Shown here in pieces: positions 7,905 to 15,847 of a stretch of 64,000 nt of DNA. This DNA comes from Nonomuraea thailandensis (GTDB lineage Bacteria; Actinomycetota; Actinomycetes; Streptosporangiales; Streptosporangiaceae). The stretch is from contig NZ_JAMZEB010000002.1 of assembly GCF_024172165.1 (NCBI RefSeq), positions 5,849,501 through 5,913,500 on the forward strand, written 5' to 3'. Made by a program: the position numbers and the translations under genes. Under the pieces are notes generated by a model, which saw nothing but the letters and a program-made list of their open reading frames with translations, had not been told where the DNA came from and ran no database searches. Position 1 is the stretch's first letter, and each line of letters opens with the position of its first letter.

Positions 7905-9101
7905 ATGGGATGCGTGATAGCGGGCGGCGGGCCCGCCGGGGCGATGCTCGCCCTGCTGCTGGCCAGGTCGGGCGTCGAGGTGACGCTGCTGGAGAAACAC
8001 GGCGACTTCCTGCGGGACTTCCGGGGTGACACGATCCACCCCTCGACGCTGCAGGTGCTCGACGAGCTGGGGCTGGCACGGGAGTTCCTGGAGCTGCCGC
8101 ACCGCAAGGCGTACGACCTGTTCCTGGCCACCGACCGCGGCGACGTGCGGATCGCCAGCCTGCGCCGGCTGCCGGGCCGATACCGGTACGTGGCCTTCGT
8201 TCCGCAGTGGGACTTCCTCGACCTCATCACGTCGGCGGCCGGGCGCTACCCGGGGTTCCGGCTGCTGATGAACGCCGAGGCCCACGACCTCATCAGGGAG
8301 GGCGGGGCGGTGCGCGGCCTGCGCTACCGCGACCCCTCGGGCGAGCACGAGATCAGGGCGGAGCTGACGGTCGCCGCCGACGGGCGGCACTCGGTGCTGC
8401 GCGGACGGGCCGGCCTGGTGCCGCAGAACCTCGGCGCGCCCATGGACGTGGTGTGGTTCAGGCTCCCCCGCGAGCCCGGCGACCGCGACGACACGTTCCT
8501 GCGCATCTCGCCGGGGCACATGATGGTCGCCATCAACCGGGAGAGCTACTGGCAGCTCGCCTACCTGATCCTCAAGGGCGGTTACGACGGGCTGGTCCGG
8601 GAGGGCATCGACGCGCTGCGCGGCCCGGTGGCCGCGCTGCTGCCGTGGCTGGGCGACCGGATCGGGGAGATCGGCTCGTACGACGACGTCAGCGTGCTCA
8701 CGGTCGCGATCAACCGGCTGCGCCGCTGGCACCGGCCCGGATTCCTGTGCGTCGGGGACGCCGCGCACGCCATGTCGCCGGTGTTCGGCGTGGGCATCAA
8801 CCTGGCCGTGCAGGACGCCGTGGCCACCGCCAACCTGCTGGCCGGCCCGCTCGCCTCGGGCACGCCGGTGCCGGAGGCGGCACTGCACCGGGTGCAGCGC
8901 CGGCGCATGCTCCCCACCAGGGTCACGCAGGCGGCCCAGCGGCTGGTGCAGAACCTGGTGATCGGCCCGGCGCTGACCCATCGGCTCGACCCGTCGGGGC
9001 TGCCTCGCGACCTGACGAGGATCCCGCTGCTCAACCGGGTGGCGCCGCGCTTCATCGGCCACGGCGTACGGCCCGAGCACGTCACCGTAAAGGAACTTTG
9101 A
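7905..9101 (+). CDS. FAD-dependent aromatic-hydroxylase-like monooxygenase
   Basis: A 398-aa group A flavin monooxygenase (PHBH fold). It begins with the FAD-binding GGGPAG (residues 7-12) after a short beta strand, has the RxDTxHPSTL segment typical of the family near residue 42, a DGRHS motif in the middle (VAADGRHSVLRG), and the second FAD motif GDAAHAMSPVFGVGIN near residue 285. The ATG at 7905 follows AGGTGG by six bases. It hydroxylates an aromatic or polyketide-like small molecule in the cytosol with NAD(P)H and oxygen, but the substrate is unknown. It stands alone, divergent from the anti-sigma gene, behind a palindromic operator. Confidence 0.88.
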   Translation: MGCVIAGGGPAGAMLALLLARSGVEVTLLEKHGDFLRDFRGDTIHPSTLQVLDELGLAREFLELPHRKAYDLFLATDRGDVRIASLRRLPGRYRYVAFVPQWDFLDLITSAAGRYPGFRLLMNAEAHDLIREGGAVRGLRYRDPSGEHEIRAELTVAADGRHSVLRGRAGLVPQNLGAPMDVVWFRLPREPGDRDDTFLRISPGHMMVAINRESYWQLAYLILKGGYDGLVREGIDALRGPVAALLPWLGDRIGEIGSYDDVSVLTVAINRLRRWHRPGFLCVGDAAHAMSPVFGVGINLAVQDAVATANLLAGPLASGTPVPEAALHRVQRRRMLPTRVTQAAQRLVQNLVIGPALTHRLDPSGLPRDLTRIPLLNRVAPRFIGHGVRPEHVTVKEL

Positions 9102-9127
9102 CCGCCCCTGGGTTCGTCTGCGTATAA
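9098..9127 (+). promoter_or_regulatory. Candidate promoter of the DAHP synthase gene
   Basis: TTGACC (9098-9103) and GTATAA (9122-9127) are separated by 18 bases, a near-consensus housekeeping promoter. The -35 overlaps the stop codon of the monooxygenase gene. The resulting leader would be about 60 bases. A second TACCCT hexamer at 9179-9184, eight bases before the GTG start, could drive a leaderless transcript. Confidence 0.5.
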
Positions 9128-9192
9128 CCGCATTCTCACAACGTGGACAAGGGGGTCGGTGGTGCCGAGCCAGTGGAATACCCTCGTATCTC

Positions 9193-10530
9193 GTGAGCAG
9201 CAATCTAGTGGATCTCGATTCCTGGCGAGCCCTCCCCGCGGCGCAGCAGCCCGACTGGCCGGACCGCGGCGAGCTCGACAAGGTTGTCGCCGAGCTCGGC
9301 GGCCTGCCCCCGCTGGTCTTCGCCGGCGAGTGCGACCAGCTCAAGGAGCAATTGGCCGCGGTCGCCCGCGGCGAGGCGTTCGTCCTTCAGGGCGGTGACT
9401 GCGCCGAGACCTTCGCCGGCGCGACGGCCGACAACGTGCGCCAGAAGCTGAAGACGTTGCTCCAGATGGCCATCGTGCTGACGTACGCGGGCCGGGTGCC
9501 GGTGGTGAAGATCGGCCGGGTGGCCGGGCAGTTCGCCAAGCCGCGCTCCAAGGGCACCGAGACGCGCGGCGGCGTGGAGCTGCCCGCCTACCGGGGCGAC
9601 ATGGTCAACGGCTTCGACTTCACCCCCGAGGCGCGCAGACCCGACCCGTGGCGGCTGCTCAAGGCGTACCACTCCTCCGCCGTGACGCTCAACCTGGCGC
9701 GCGCCTTCACCAAGGGCGGCTACGCCGACCTGCGGCAGGTGCACGCGTGGAACCAGGACTTCGTGTCCGAGTCGCCCGCCGGGCGCCGCTACGAGCAACT
9801 GGCCAGGGAGATCGACCAGGCGCTGGCGTTCATGCGGGCGTGCGGGGCCGACCCCGAGGAGTTCCACACGGTCGAGTTCTACTCCTCGCACGAGGCGCTC
9901 ATCCTCGACTACGACCAGGCGCTCACGCGCATCGACTCGCGTACGGGGCTGCCGTACGACGTGTCGGCGCACATGGTCTGGATCGGCGAGCGCACCCGCC
10001 AGCTCGACGGCGCGCACGTCGACTTCTTCTCGAAGATCCGCAACCCGATCGGCGTCAAGCTCGGCCCGACGACCTCGCCCGACGAGGCGCTGGCGCTGAT
10101 CGACAAGCTCAACCCGGCCAACGAGGCGGGGCGGCTCACGTTCATCACCCGCATGGGCGCCTCCAAGATCCGCGAGCACCTGCCCGCGCTGGTCAAGGAG
10201 GTCACCGCGACCGGCGCCAAGGTGGCCTGGATCTGCGACCCGATGCACGGCAACACGTTCGAGGCGCCGAGCGGCCACAAGACGCGCCGCCTCGACGACG
10301 TGCTCGACGAGGTGGCCGGCTTCTTCGAGGTGCACCGGTCGCTGGGCACGCACCCGGGCGGCATCCACATCGAGTTCACCGGCGACGACGTGACCGAGTG
10401 CGTGGGCGGCGGGTTCGAGATCGGCGAGACCGACCTGGCCACGCGCTACGAGACGGCCTGCGACCCGCGCCTCAACCGCGGCCAGTCGCTCGACCTGGCC
10501 TTCCGGGTGGCGGAGCTCTACCGCGGCTGA
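9193..10530 (+). CDS. aroG: Class II 3-deoxy-7-phosphoheptulonate (DAHP) synthase
   Basis: A 445-aa type II DAHP synthase, the first enzyme of the shikimate pathway; it condenses phosphoenolpyruvate and erythrose 4-phosphate. Diagnostic blocks are LQGGDCAETF, KIGRVAGQFAKPRS, the SSHEALILDYDQAL segment, GVKLGPTTSP, WICDPMHGNT and GGIHIEFTGDDVTECVGG, which carry the metal and substrate ligands (Cys in GGDCAE, His and Glu in the C-terminal half). The length matches the short actinobacterial class II enzymes. GTG 9193 has no strong ribosome site, so a leaderless start is possible. It is monocistronic, ended by a strong hairpin at 10570. Confidence 0.96.
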   Translation: MSSNLVDLDSWRALPAAQQPDWPDRGELDKVVAELGGLPPLVFAGECDQLKEQLAAVARGEAFVLQGGDCAETFAGATADNVRQKLKTLLQMAIVLTYAGRVPVVKIGRVAGQFAKPRSKGTETRGGVELPAYRGDMVNGFDFTPEARRPDPWRLLKAYHSSAVTLNLARAFTKGGYADLRQVHAWNQDFVSESPAGRRYEQLAREIDQALAFMRACGADPEEFHTVEFYSSHEALILDYDQALTRIDSRTGLPYDVSAHMVWIGERTRQLDGAHVDFFSKIRNPIGVKLGPTTSPDEALALIDKLNPANEAGRLTFITRMGASKIREHLPALVKEVTATGAKVAWICDPMHGNTFEAPSGHKTRRLDDVLDEVAGFFEVHRSLGTHPGGIHIEFTGDDVTECVGGGFEIGETDLATRYETACDPRLNRGQSLDLAFRVAELYRG

Positions 10531-10569
10531 CCCGGGGCCCGGCTCAGGGGCCGATCGCCCGCACGTGCC

Positions 10570-10601
10570 GACGCGGGCCGGAGAACACTCCGGCCCGCGT
10601 C
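10570..10601 (+). terminator. Hairpin terminator after DAHP synthase
   Basis: A perfect 14-bp stem (GACGCGGGCCGGAG) closes a four-base AACA loop. No T tract follows, as is common for terminators in this GC range. It separates the DAHP synthase from the methyltransferase gene. Confidence 0.75.
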
Positions 10602-10685
10602 CGCGTCATCACAGCCCGTTCGAGTGATTTACCTCTCATTCCACAGGTGAACCGAATTCCCGGTATCACCGCAGGTTCCAGAGCT

Positions 10686-11498
10686 ATGATCACCCCGAAA
10701 AGAGCCCATTTTTCGGGAGAAGATGTGGATAGTGCTCCGGAGGGGGTCGACCCCAACGTCCCCAACGTCGCGCGTATGTACGACTACTACCTCGACGGTA
10801 AGGACAACTTCGCCGCGGACCGGGCGGCGGCGGAGCAGATCCTCAAGAACTTCCCGGACACCAAGGTAGGCGCGCGCGCCAACCGTGCCTTCCTGCGCCG
10901 TGCCGTGCGGTACCTCGTGGACCAGGGCGTGCGCCAGATCGTCGACCTCGGCGCCGGCCTGCCGACCCAGGGAAACACGCACGAGATCGCCCCCGAGGCC
11001 CGCGTCGTCTACGTCGACTACGACTCCGTGGTGTGCGTGCACGGCAGGGCGCTGCTGGCCAGGAAGGAGAACGTCGACTTCCTCCAGGCCGACGTACGCG
11101 AGCCGGACGCGCTGCTCGACAAGCTGGGCGGGATGGTGGACTTCGAGCAGCCGGTGGCGTTCCTGGCGCTGGCGATCCTGCACTTCATCCCCGACGAGGT
11201 CGCCTACGACGTGGTGGCCAAGCTGCGCAAGGCGAGCGCGCCCGGCAGCCACCTGGTCATCAGCCACGCCGTGGACCCCACGCCGGACGTCACCCCGCAG
11301 GCCCTGGAGATCTACAAGAAGGCCACGGCCTCGCTGAACCTGCGCACCCGCGAGGAGATCCTGCGCTTCTTCGAGGGCTACGAGCTGGCCGAGCCGGGGC
11401 TGACGTTCCCGAACGGCTGGCGTCCCGACGACCCGTCGGCGCCGGGCAACGGCATCAACTTCGGCTACGTCGGCGTCGGCCGCAAGCCCGCCCTCTGA
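10686..11498 (+). CDS. SAM-dependent methyltransferase, DUF574 family
   Basis: A 270-aa protein of the actinobacterial DUF574 (Methyltransf_19) family. It shows the family's N-terminal ARMYDYYLDGKDNFAADR, the SAM-binding VDLGAGLPTQGNTHEIA, an acidic VVYVDYDSV strand end, and LQADVREP followed by VAFLALAILHFIPD. The ATG at 10686 gives a length normal for the family. Members are very numerous in actinomycetes and mostly of unknown substrate; a few act in regulation or natural-product tailoring. There is no neighbour that fixes its role. A bidirectional hairpin separates it from the convergent thioredoxin gene. Confidence 0.88.
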   Translation: MITPKRAHFSGEDVDSAPEGVDPNVPNVARMYDYYLDGKDNFAADRAAAEQILKNFPDTKVGARANRAFLRRAVRYLVDQGVRQIVDLGAGLPTQGNTHEIAPEARVVYVDYDSVVCVHGRALLARKENVDFLQADVREPDALLDKLGGMVDFEQPVAFLALAILHFIPDEVAYDVVAKLRKASAPGSHLVISHAVDPTPDVTPQALEIYKKATASLNLRTREEILRFFEGYELAEPGLTFPNGWRPDDPSAPGNGINFGYVGVGRKPAL

Positions 11499-11518
11499 CC
11501 TGCCCCGGGAACGCGAAA

Positions 11519-11539
11519 GCCCCGCCACATGGGCGGGGC
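11519..11539. terminator. Bidirectional terminator between methyltransferase and thioredoxin
   Basis: GCCCCGCC and GGCGGGGC form an 8-bp stem around ACATG, extended by GAA/TTC after one mismatch. It lies between two convergent stops and can serve both strands. Confidence 0.7.
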
Positions 11540-11554
11540 CTTCTCGCATGACGG

Positions 11555-11929
11555 TCAGTTCTGCTGGGCCTTCTTCAGCTCCTCGCTGAGCTCCGCCCTG
11601 ATGGCGTCCATGTCGAGCGCCCGGACCTGGCTGATCAGATCCTCGAGCGCGGGCGCCGGGATGGCGCCGGCCTGGGCGAAGACCACGATGCCGTCACGGA
11701 TGGCCATCAGCGTGGGGATCGAGGTGATGTCGAACCCCTGCGCGAGCCCCTGCTCGGCATCCGTGTCGATCTTGCCGAAGGTGATGTCGTCATGCTTGTC
11801 CGACGCCTGCTCGAAGATCGGCCCGAACTTCTTGCACGGCGGGCACCACTCGGCCCAGAAGTCGAGCAGCACGATCCCCTTGTCGGCGATGTCGTTGAAG
11901 TTCTTCTCGGTTACTTCGATGGTCGCCAC
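11555..11929 (-). CDS. trxA: Thioredoxin
   Basis: A 124-aa thioredoxin. The active site is WCPPCK in the usual place (about residues 28-33) and the cis-proline loop is SIPTLM. The WCPPC variant, with Pro-Pro where classic thioredoxins have Gly-Pro, occurs in several actinobacterial thioredoxins and should still be a dithiol reductant. The GTG start at 11929 is preceded by AGGAG six bases away. The C-terminus carries an extra charged helix of about 20 residues (MDAIRAELSEELKKAQQN). It is monocistronic and divergent from the pentapeptide-repeat gene; the 200-base space between them has no recognisable operator. Confidence 0.93.
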   Translation of the reverse strand: MATIEVTEKNFNDIADKGIVLLDFWAEWCPPCKKFGPIFEQASDKHDDITFGKIDTDAEQGLAQGFDITSIPTLMAIRDGIVVFAQAGAIPAPALEDLISQVRALDMDAIRAELSEELKKAQQN

Positions 11930-12131
11930 AAGTGGCTCCTCGCTCGTGTCGCTGGCAATGCATCCGTCTCAACCACGTACCCATCACCAGCATTCCATGC
12001 TCCGGCGCACCTCGCCGCCCGCTGGAGGACACAGGTGTACGACGCAATTCAGACCGGCTGTTTCCGCACAAACATGAGGAGACAAAAAATCAGCGAACCT
12101 TGACACCGGCCGCGACGGGTATCACCCATGC

Positions 12132-13499
12132 ATGGACTGGGTCACCTGCGCGTATTCGGCTGCTTGCACCGGAGTCGCTAGCCGGCCGTCCGGCTTGTGC
12201 ATGGCTCACCTCGATCCCGAGCAACTCGGCGCGGCCCTGAGCGCGCTCGCCCCCGGCCGCCTCATCGACCTGCGGGGCACCACCGTCACCAGCGACCTGC
12301 TGTCCAGGGTCCTCGACGCGGCCGGCCGCCGGCCCGGGCGGATGCGGCTGGACCGGGCCAGGTTCACCGGCGACGTCAGGCTGTCGGGGGTGACGTTCGC
12401 CGGGGACGTCTCGCTCGACGGCGCCCGCTTCGACCGGCTGGCCTCGTTCTTCGGCGCCCGTTTCGAGGGCAACGTGTCGCTGGCGGGCGTGCGGTTCACC
12501 AGGGAGCTGTCCTTCCACGGGGTCACCGCGCGCGGGCACGTCTCGCTCGACCGGGCCGTGATGTCGCGTGACGCGCTGTTCAGCCAGGCCGTGTTCGGGC
12601 ACGGGCTGTCGTGCGAGCGGGCCAGGTTCGACGGGTACGCCACCTTCGACGGCGCCCGGCTCGGCGACGGGGCCGCGTTCAGGGGGGCGCGCTTCGGCCG
12701 TACGCTGTCGTTCCGCAAGGTCAGCGGGCACGCCGGGTTCGAGGCGGCGCACTTCGCCGCGGACGCCTACCTGTCGGCCACCGGGCGGCTCTCGGCGGCC
12801 AGGGCGCGCGCCGACGGACTGCTCGACGTGGCGGCCGCGCGGTGCGGGGTCGACCTGCGGCACCTGGAGGTGCGGGGCCCCACGACCGTGCGGCTGACGG
12901 ACTCGCAGGCCGACCTGGAGGGAGCGGTGCTGCGCGGACCCGCCACCGTCATGGGGCGGGGCAGGTCCACGCTGACGTCGCTGCGGCAGGTCGACGCGGC
13001 CAGCCTGGAGCTGTTCGGGCTGGACCTGTCGGCGTGCCGGTTCGCGGGGCTGGCCCATCCTGCCGGGGTGCGGGTGAAGGAGTGCACGTTCGCGCTCACG
13101 CCGCGCGGGGTGCGGGTGAGCATGCGGTGGCCGATGGTGCGGTGGTTCTCGCGGCGGCGGGTGCTGGCCGACGAGCGCACCCTGCACGGCCGCGCCGGCG
13201 ATCCCGGCGACCCCGGCGCCTCCCCCGACCGGCTGGCGGCGCTCTACGCCGGGCTGCGGCCCTCCGACAGCGCCACCTCGGCCGACTTCGCCTTCGCCGC
13301 CATGGAGATGCGCCGGCAGGCCGGTCACGGGTGGTGGCTGTCGGTGTCGTGGCTGTTGTGCGGGTACGGGATGCGCATGGGCCGGGCGGCGGTCTGGCTC
13401 GCGCTGGTGATGGCCCTGATGGCGGCGGCCGTCGCGTGGAGCTCGGCCTCCCACGCCGGCCACCGCCCCGGGACCGTCGGCCCGGCCCTGCACCCCTGA
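12132..13499 (+). CDS. Pentapeptide-repeat-like membrane protein
   Basis: A 455-aa protein. Residues 1-27 contain a Cys/His set (Cys6, Cys11, Cys23, His26) that could bind metal. About residues 70-190 form a run of degenerate pentapeptide repeats (units like ARFTGDV, VTFAGDV, ARFEGNV, VRFTREL), predicted to fold as a right-handed beta helix. A more divergent repeat region follows, then a cytosolic charged stretch and one hydrophobic helix near the C-terminus (AAVWLALVMALMAAAVAW). Related actinobacterial proteins are often annotated as pentapeptide proteins or membrane oxidoreductase-like proteins; no enzymatic motif is visible. A TTGACA at 12100 lies upstream, but the spacing to a -10 is poor. 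Confidence 0.7.
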   Translation: MDWVTCAYSAACTGVASRPSGLCMAHLDPEQLGAALSALAPGRLIDLRGTTVTSDLLSRVLDAAGRRPGRMRLDRARFTGDVRLSGVTFAGDVSLDGARFDRLASFFGARFEGNVSLAGVRFTRELSFHGVTARGHVSLDRAVMSRDALFSQAVFGHGLSCERARFDGYATFDGARLGDGAAFRGARFGRTLSFRKVSGHAGFEAAHFAADAYLSATGRLSAARARADGLLDVAAARCGVDLRHLEVRGPTTVRLTDSQADLEGAVLRGPATVMGRGRSTLTSLRQVDAASLELFGLDLSACRFAGLAHPAGVRVKECTFALTPRGVRVSMRWPMVRWFSRRRVLADERTLHGRAGDPGDPGASPDRLAALYAGLRPSDSATSADFAFAAMEMRRQAGHGWWLSVSWLLCGYGMRMGRAAVWLALVMALMAAAVAWSSASHAGHRPGTVGPALHP

Positions 13500-13518
13500 C
13501 CTTCGTGACTCCGGCTGG

Positions 13519-13965
13519 TCAGAGCTCGGCGGCGATCAGCTCGATGGCGCCGAACATGCGCGGCCAGCCGCCGCCCATGATCCGCCGCGAGAGCTGCTGC
13601 AGCTCGTCGCCCGGGTCGAAGCCCTCGTGGTCGAGGAAGAGCCGCGTGCCCTTCCCCTCGGGCTCCAGCCGCCAGGTGACCGTCCAGTCGGCCCGCTTGT
13701 TGTCGCTCCAGCTGATCCGCAGCAGCTTCTCCGGCTCGATCCGCAGCACCTCGCAGTAGACGACCCCGTCGAAGCCGACCTGCTTCTTGGGCTGCGTGGT
13801 GAACGTGAACCGGTGCCCCACCTCGGGCCTGAAGTCGCCCGGCATGAGCCAGCGGGCGACGAGGTCGGGCTCGGTGAGCGCCCGCCACACCTTGGCGGGC
13901 GGATGCGCGATGAACTGGTCGAGCCTGATCGCGCGCAGGTCTTCAGCGGTCCGGTCGTGCGTCAT
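13519..13965 (-). CDS. SRPBCC (AHSA1-like) ligand-binding protein
   Basis: A 148-aa START-like protein of the AHSA1 group: VWRALTEPDLVARWLMPGDF, a central beta sheet with the FDGVVYCEV strand, and W-rich segments at the end. It folds into a hydrophobic-cavity helix-grip domain, usually without known ligand. It is the last gene of a three-gene operon, overlapping the ArsR gene by 23 bases. The VOC-ArsR-SRPBCC combination is common in actinobacteria and is thought to be a small-molecule response unit; the ligand is unknown. Confidence 0.88.
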   Translation of the reverse strand: MTHDRTAEDLRAIRLDQFIAHPPAKVWRALTEPDLVARWLMPGDFRPEVGHRFTFTTQPKKQVGFDGVVYCEVLRIEPEKLLRISWSDNKRADWTVTWRLEPEGKGTRLFLDHEGFDPGDELQQLSRRIMGGGWPRMFGAIELIAAEL

Positions 13966-14284
13966 GGTCGTCGTCCATTTCGTCGAGGAGGTCGGTCAGG
14001 GCGGTCAGGCGCTCGCGCCAGAACCGCTCGTACGGGGTGAGCCAGTCGCGGATCTCCATGAGAGGCCCCGCCTCCAGCCGGTAGTGGCGCTCCCTTCCCC
14101 TGCGGGTCTCGGCCACGAGCCCGGCGTCCCTGAGCACCTTGAGGTGCTCCGACACGCTGGGCCTGCTCATGTCGAACCGCTCGGCCAGCCGGCCGGCGGG
14201 CTGGGCGCCCTCGTCGAGCAGGAGGCGCAGCAGCTCGCGCCGGGCCGGGCTGGCCAGCGCGGTGAAGACGTGATCGGCGCTCAC
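13943..14284 (-). CDS. ArsR/SmtB-family regulator
   Basis: A 113-aa winged-helix repressor. The core is FTALASPARRELLRLLLDEG, then the recognition helix SRPSVSEHLKVLRDAGLV and the wing RRGRERHYRL. There is no cysteine metal site, so it is of the non-metal ArsR subgroup paired with SRPBCC proteins. I chose GTG 14284, which forms a GTGA overlap with the VOC stop; the longer reading to 14344 adds residues that run through the VOC gene. It probably represses its own operon through the palindrome at 14649-14664. Confidence 0.9.
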   Translation of the reverse strand: MSADHVFTALASPARRELLRLLLDEGAQPAGRLAERFDMSRPSVSEHLKVLRDAGLVAETRRGRERHYRLEAGPLMEIRDWLTPYERFWRERLTALTDLLDEMDDDHDARPDR

Positions 14285-14634
14285 GCCTGGCTGACCACGA
14301 ATCCGTTGCCGAACGGGTCGTGGAACAGCAGCTGGCGGCCCCACGCCTCCTCACTCGGGCCCTGGAAGGCGATCTCGTGCTCCTGGAGCCGGGCGGCCAG
14401 CGCGTCGAGGTCGGGCGCGCCCACCACGAGGCCGCCGATCGGGGCCATGTCAGGGAACCAGGAGGCCAGCAGCAGGGTCGTCTCGGCGCCCTTGGGCGCG
14501 ACGGTGAGCCAGCGGCCCATCGGGAACGGGTTGTCGGTGCGCACCTCGAAGCCGAGCACGCGGGCGTAGAAGCCGAGCGCCCGTTCCTGGTCGGCGACGG
14601 GCACGGTGACCGTGAGGATGGAGGAGATTGGCAT
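14281..14634 (-). CDS. VOC-superfamily (glyoxalase-like) protein
   Basis: A 117-aa vicinal-oxygen-chelate protein: an N-terminal beta strand (ILTVTVPVADQERALGFYARVL) and a C-terminal half with LLFHDPFGNGFVV. Members act as dioxygenases, lyases or drug-binding immunity proteins; the metal ligands cannot be assigned with certainty. I prefer ATG 14634 to the GTG at 14643 because the GTG falls inside a -10 hexamer that sits seven bases before the ATG, the pattern of a leaderless mRNA. First gene of the VOC-ArsR-SRPBCC operon. Confidence 0.85.
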   Translation of the reverse strand: MPISSILTVTVPVADQERALGFYARVLGFEVRTDNPFPMGRWLTVAPKGAETTLLLASWFPDMAPIGGLVVGAPDLDALAARLQEHEIAFQGPSEEAWGRQLLFHDPFGNGFVVSQA

Positions 14635-14641
14635 GTCAGCC

Positions 14642-14671
14642 ACTATACGTAGGAATTTTCCTACATGACAA
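14642..14671 (-). promoter_or_regulatory. ArsR-operon promoter with operator in the spacer
   Basis: On the minus strand TTGTCA (14671-14666) and TATAGT (14647-14642) are 18 bases apart. The spacer holds a perfect inverted repeat, GTAGGAA-TT-TTCCTAC on the plus strand (14649-14664). The -10 ends seven bases before ATG 14634. Binding by the ArsR protein encoded in the operon would block RNA polymerase; this regulation is inferred. Confidence 0.7.
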
Positions 14672-14722
14672 CCCGGACCAATCTCAGGGTGCTCCCCGAT
14701 GGACCCCCTAGATCGCCTTCCG

Positions 14723-14728
14723 TAGACT
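14723..14728 (+). promoter_or_regulatory. -10 hexamer of a probable leaderless promoter
   Basis: TAGACT is followed by seven bases and then the ATG at 14736. There is no ribosome site, so the transcript is likely to begin at the start codon. Confidence 0.45.
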
Positions 14729-14735
14729 CGGGCAC

Positions 14736-15404
14736 ATGCTCATCGACGACTACGTGGCCGAGCTCGACGGCGTCCTGAGCGGCCCCCACGGCCCCAAGCG
14801 CGACCTGGTCGTCGAGGCGCGCGACAGCCTGGTGGACACCGCCGACGCGCTCGAGGCCGGCGGGCTGGCGCGGGTGGAGGCCGAGCGGCGGGCGGTGGCG
14901 GAGTTCGGCGAGGTCCACGAGGTCGCGCCCGGCTACCAGGCCGAGCTGACCGCGGTCGCGGGGCGGCGGCTGGGGGTGCTGCTGTTCATCAGCGTGCCGA
15001 TCACCGTGGCCATGTGGTCGGTCCTGTGGCGGATCTATCCCGCCACCGACGACGTCTGGCTCAGCCAGCCCTGGTGGTACTCCCCCAGCTCCGTGCTGCT
15101 CGATCTGGTCCAGCTCGGCACCGGCCTGTACGGCGGGCTCGTGCTGTTCGCGCTGAGCCGTGGAGCGCGCTGGATCCGCCGCCCGAGGCTGGCGACCAGG
15201 TCGCTGGGCGTGCTCGTCTTCGCCTCCCTGCCGATCACGGCCGGGCTGAGCCTGCTCATGACGTTCGGCATGGAGTCGCCCAACACCCTGCACGGCCTGC
15301 CCGCCCTGCTGGCCAACCTGGTGACGTCGGCCATGTGGGGCATCCAGATCTACTGCGCCACGCGCTGCGTGCGCATGACGCGGGCCTCCGGCTCCACCCG
15401 CTGA
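14736..15404 (+). CDS. Permease-prefix-domain membrane protein
   Basis: A 222-aa protein. Residues 1-70 form a soluble helical domain (YVAELDGVLSG, then RAVAEFGEVHEVAPGYQAEL) of the kind called permease prefix or HAAS domain. At least four membrane helices follow (LGVLLFISVPITVAMW, VLLDLVQLGTGLYGGLVL, LGVLVFASLPITAGLSLL, ALLANLVTSAMWGIQI). Such proteins are nearly always encoded beside a PadR regulator, as here (convergent at 15426), and are thought to be partners or targets of PadR control. Biochemical function is unknown. Confidence 0.8.
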   Translation: MLIDDYVAELDGVLSGPHGPKRDLVVEARDSLVDTADALEAGGLARVEAERRAVAEFGEVHEVAPGYQAELTAVAGRRLGVLLFISVPITVAMWSVLWRIYPATDDVWLSQPWWYSPSSVLLDLVQLGTGLYGGLVLFALSRGARWIRRPRLATRSLGVLVFASLPITAGLSLLMTFGMESPNTLHGLPALLANLVTSAMWGIQIYCATRCVRMTRASGSTR

Positions 15405-15425
15405 GCCGGCGCGGGCCGGCCCCGC

Positions 15426-15761
15426 TCACCGCACGGCGCTCGCCTCCGACCGCAGGACGCTGCCGATCACGCTGGTGAACTCCTGCCAGGCCGACCGCTC
15501 CCCCTGGAGCTGCTTCCTGCCCGAGTCGGTCAGCCGGTACGTGCGCCGCTTGCGCCCGCCCACCGTCGCCCACTCGCTCGACAGGTAGCCGATGCGCTCC
15601 AGCCTGCGCAGCGCGGGGTAGACGGTGCCCGTGGGCACGGTGAGCGCGCCTCCGCTGCGCTCCTGCAGCGCCTCGATGATGGCGTAGCCGTGCAACGGCT
15701 CGCGCTCCAGCACTGAGAGCAACAGCGCGTCCATGTGCCCGCGCAGCGCATCCGGGTTCAT
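15426..15761 (-). CDS. PadR-family transcriptional regulator
   Basis: A 111-aa PadR regulator: MDALLLSVLEREPLHGYAI (winged helix), VPTGTVYPALRRLERIGYL (recognition helix) and the wing GGRKRRTYRLT, then a short dimerisation helix. I chose ATG 15761: TAGGAT ends seven bases upstream, giving a leaderless start, and the six extra residues of the longer reading add nothing conserved. It is convergent with the permease-prefix gene and divergent from cydA, with two PadR-like boxes between. It could regulate itself, the membrane protein, the cyd operon, or all three. Confidence 0.88.
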   Translation of the reverse strand: MNPDALRGHMDALLLSVLEREPLHGYAIIEALQERSGGALTVPTGTVYPALRRLERIGYLSSEWATVGGRKRRTYRLTDSGRKQLQGERSAWQEFTSVIGSVLRSEASAVR

Positions 15762-15797
15762 GCCTCTGATCCTAAACACCGTTCCGCTAAGTAGCCA

Positions 15798-15825
15798 GTC
15801 TACATGTAGGCTGTCTATATGTAGG
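15798..15825. promoter_or_regulatory. Double operator between padR and cydA
   Basis: GTCTACATGTAGG (15798-15810) and GTCTATATGTAGG (15813-15825) are 13-bp direct copies at a 15-bp period, 12 of 13 bases identical. The first contains the perfect palindrome CTACATGTAG. The ATGT/ACAT core is the kind PadR proteins bind. No Rex or CRP-type site, the usual regulators of cyd genes, is visible here. Confidence 0.6.
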
Positions 15826-15847
15826 TAGGCACAACAACGGAGCGCTC

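Noticed and set aside
9102..9192. tRNA or small RNA before DAHP synthase
   Set aside because: No cloverleaf or strong hairpin; the interval looks like a plain promoter region.
15762..15847. Rex or CRP site controlling cyd genes
   Set aside because: No TTGTGAA-N4-TTCACAA or TGTGA-N6-TCACA like sequence in the interval.
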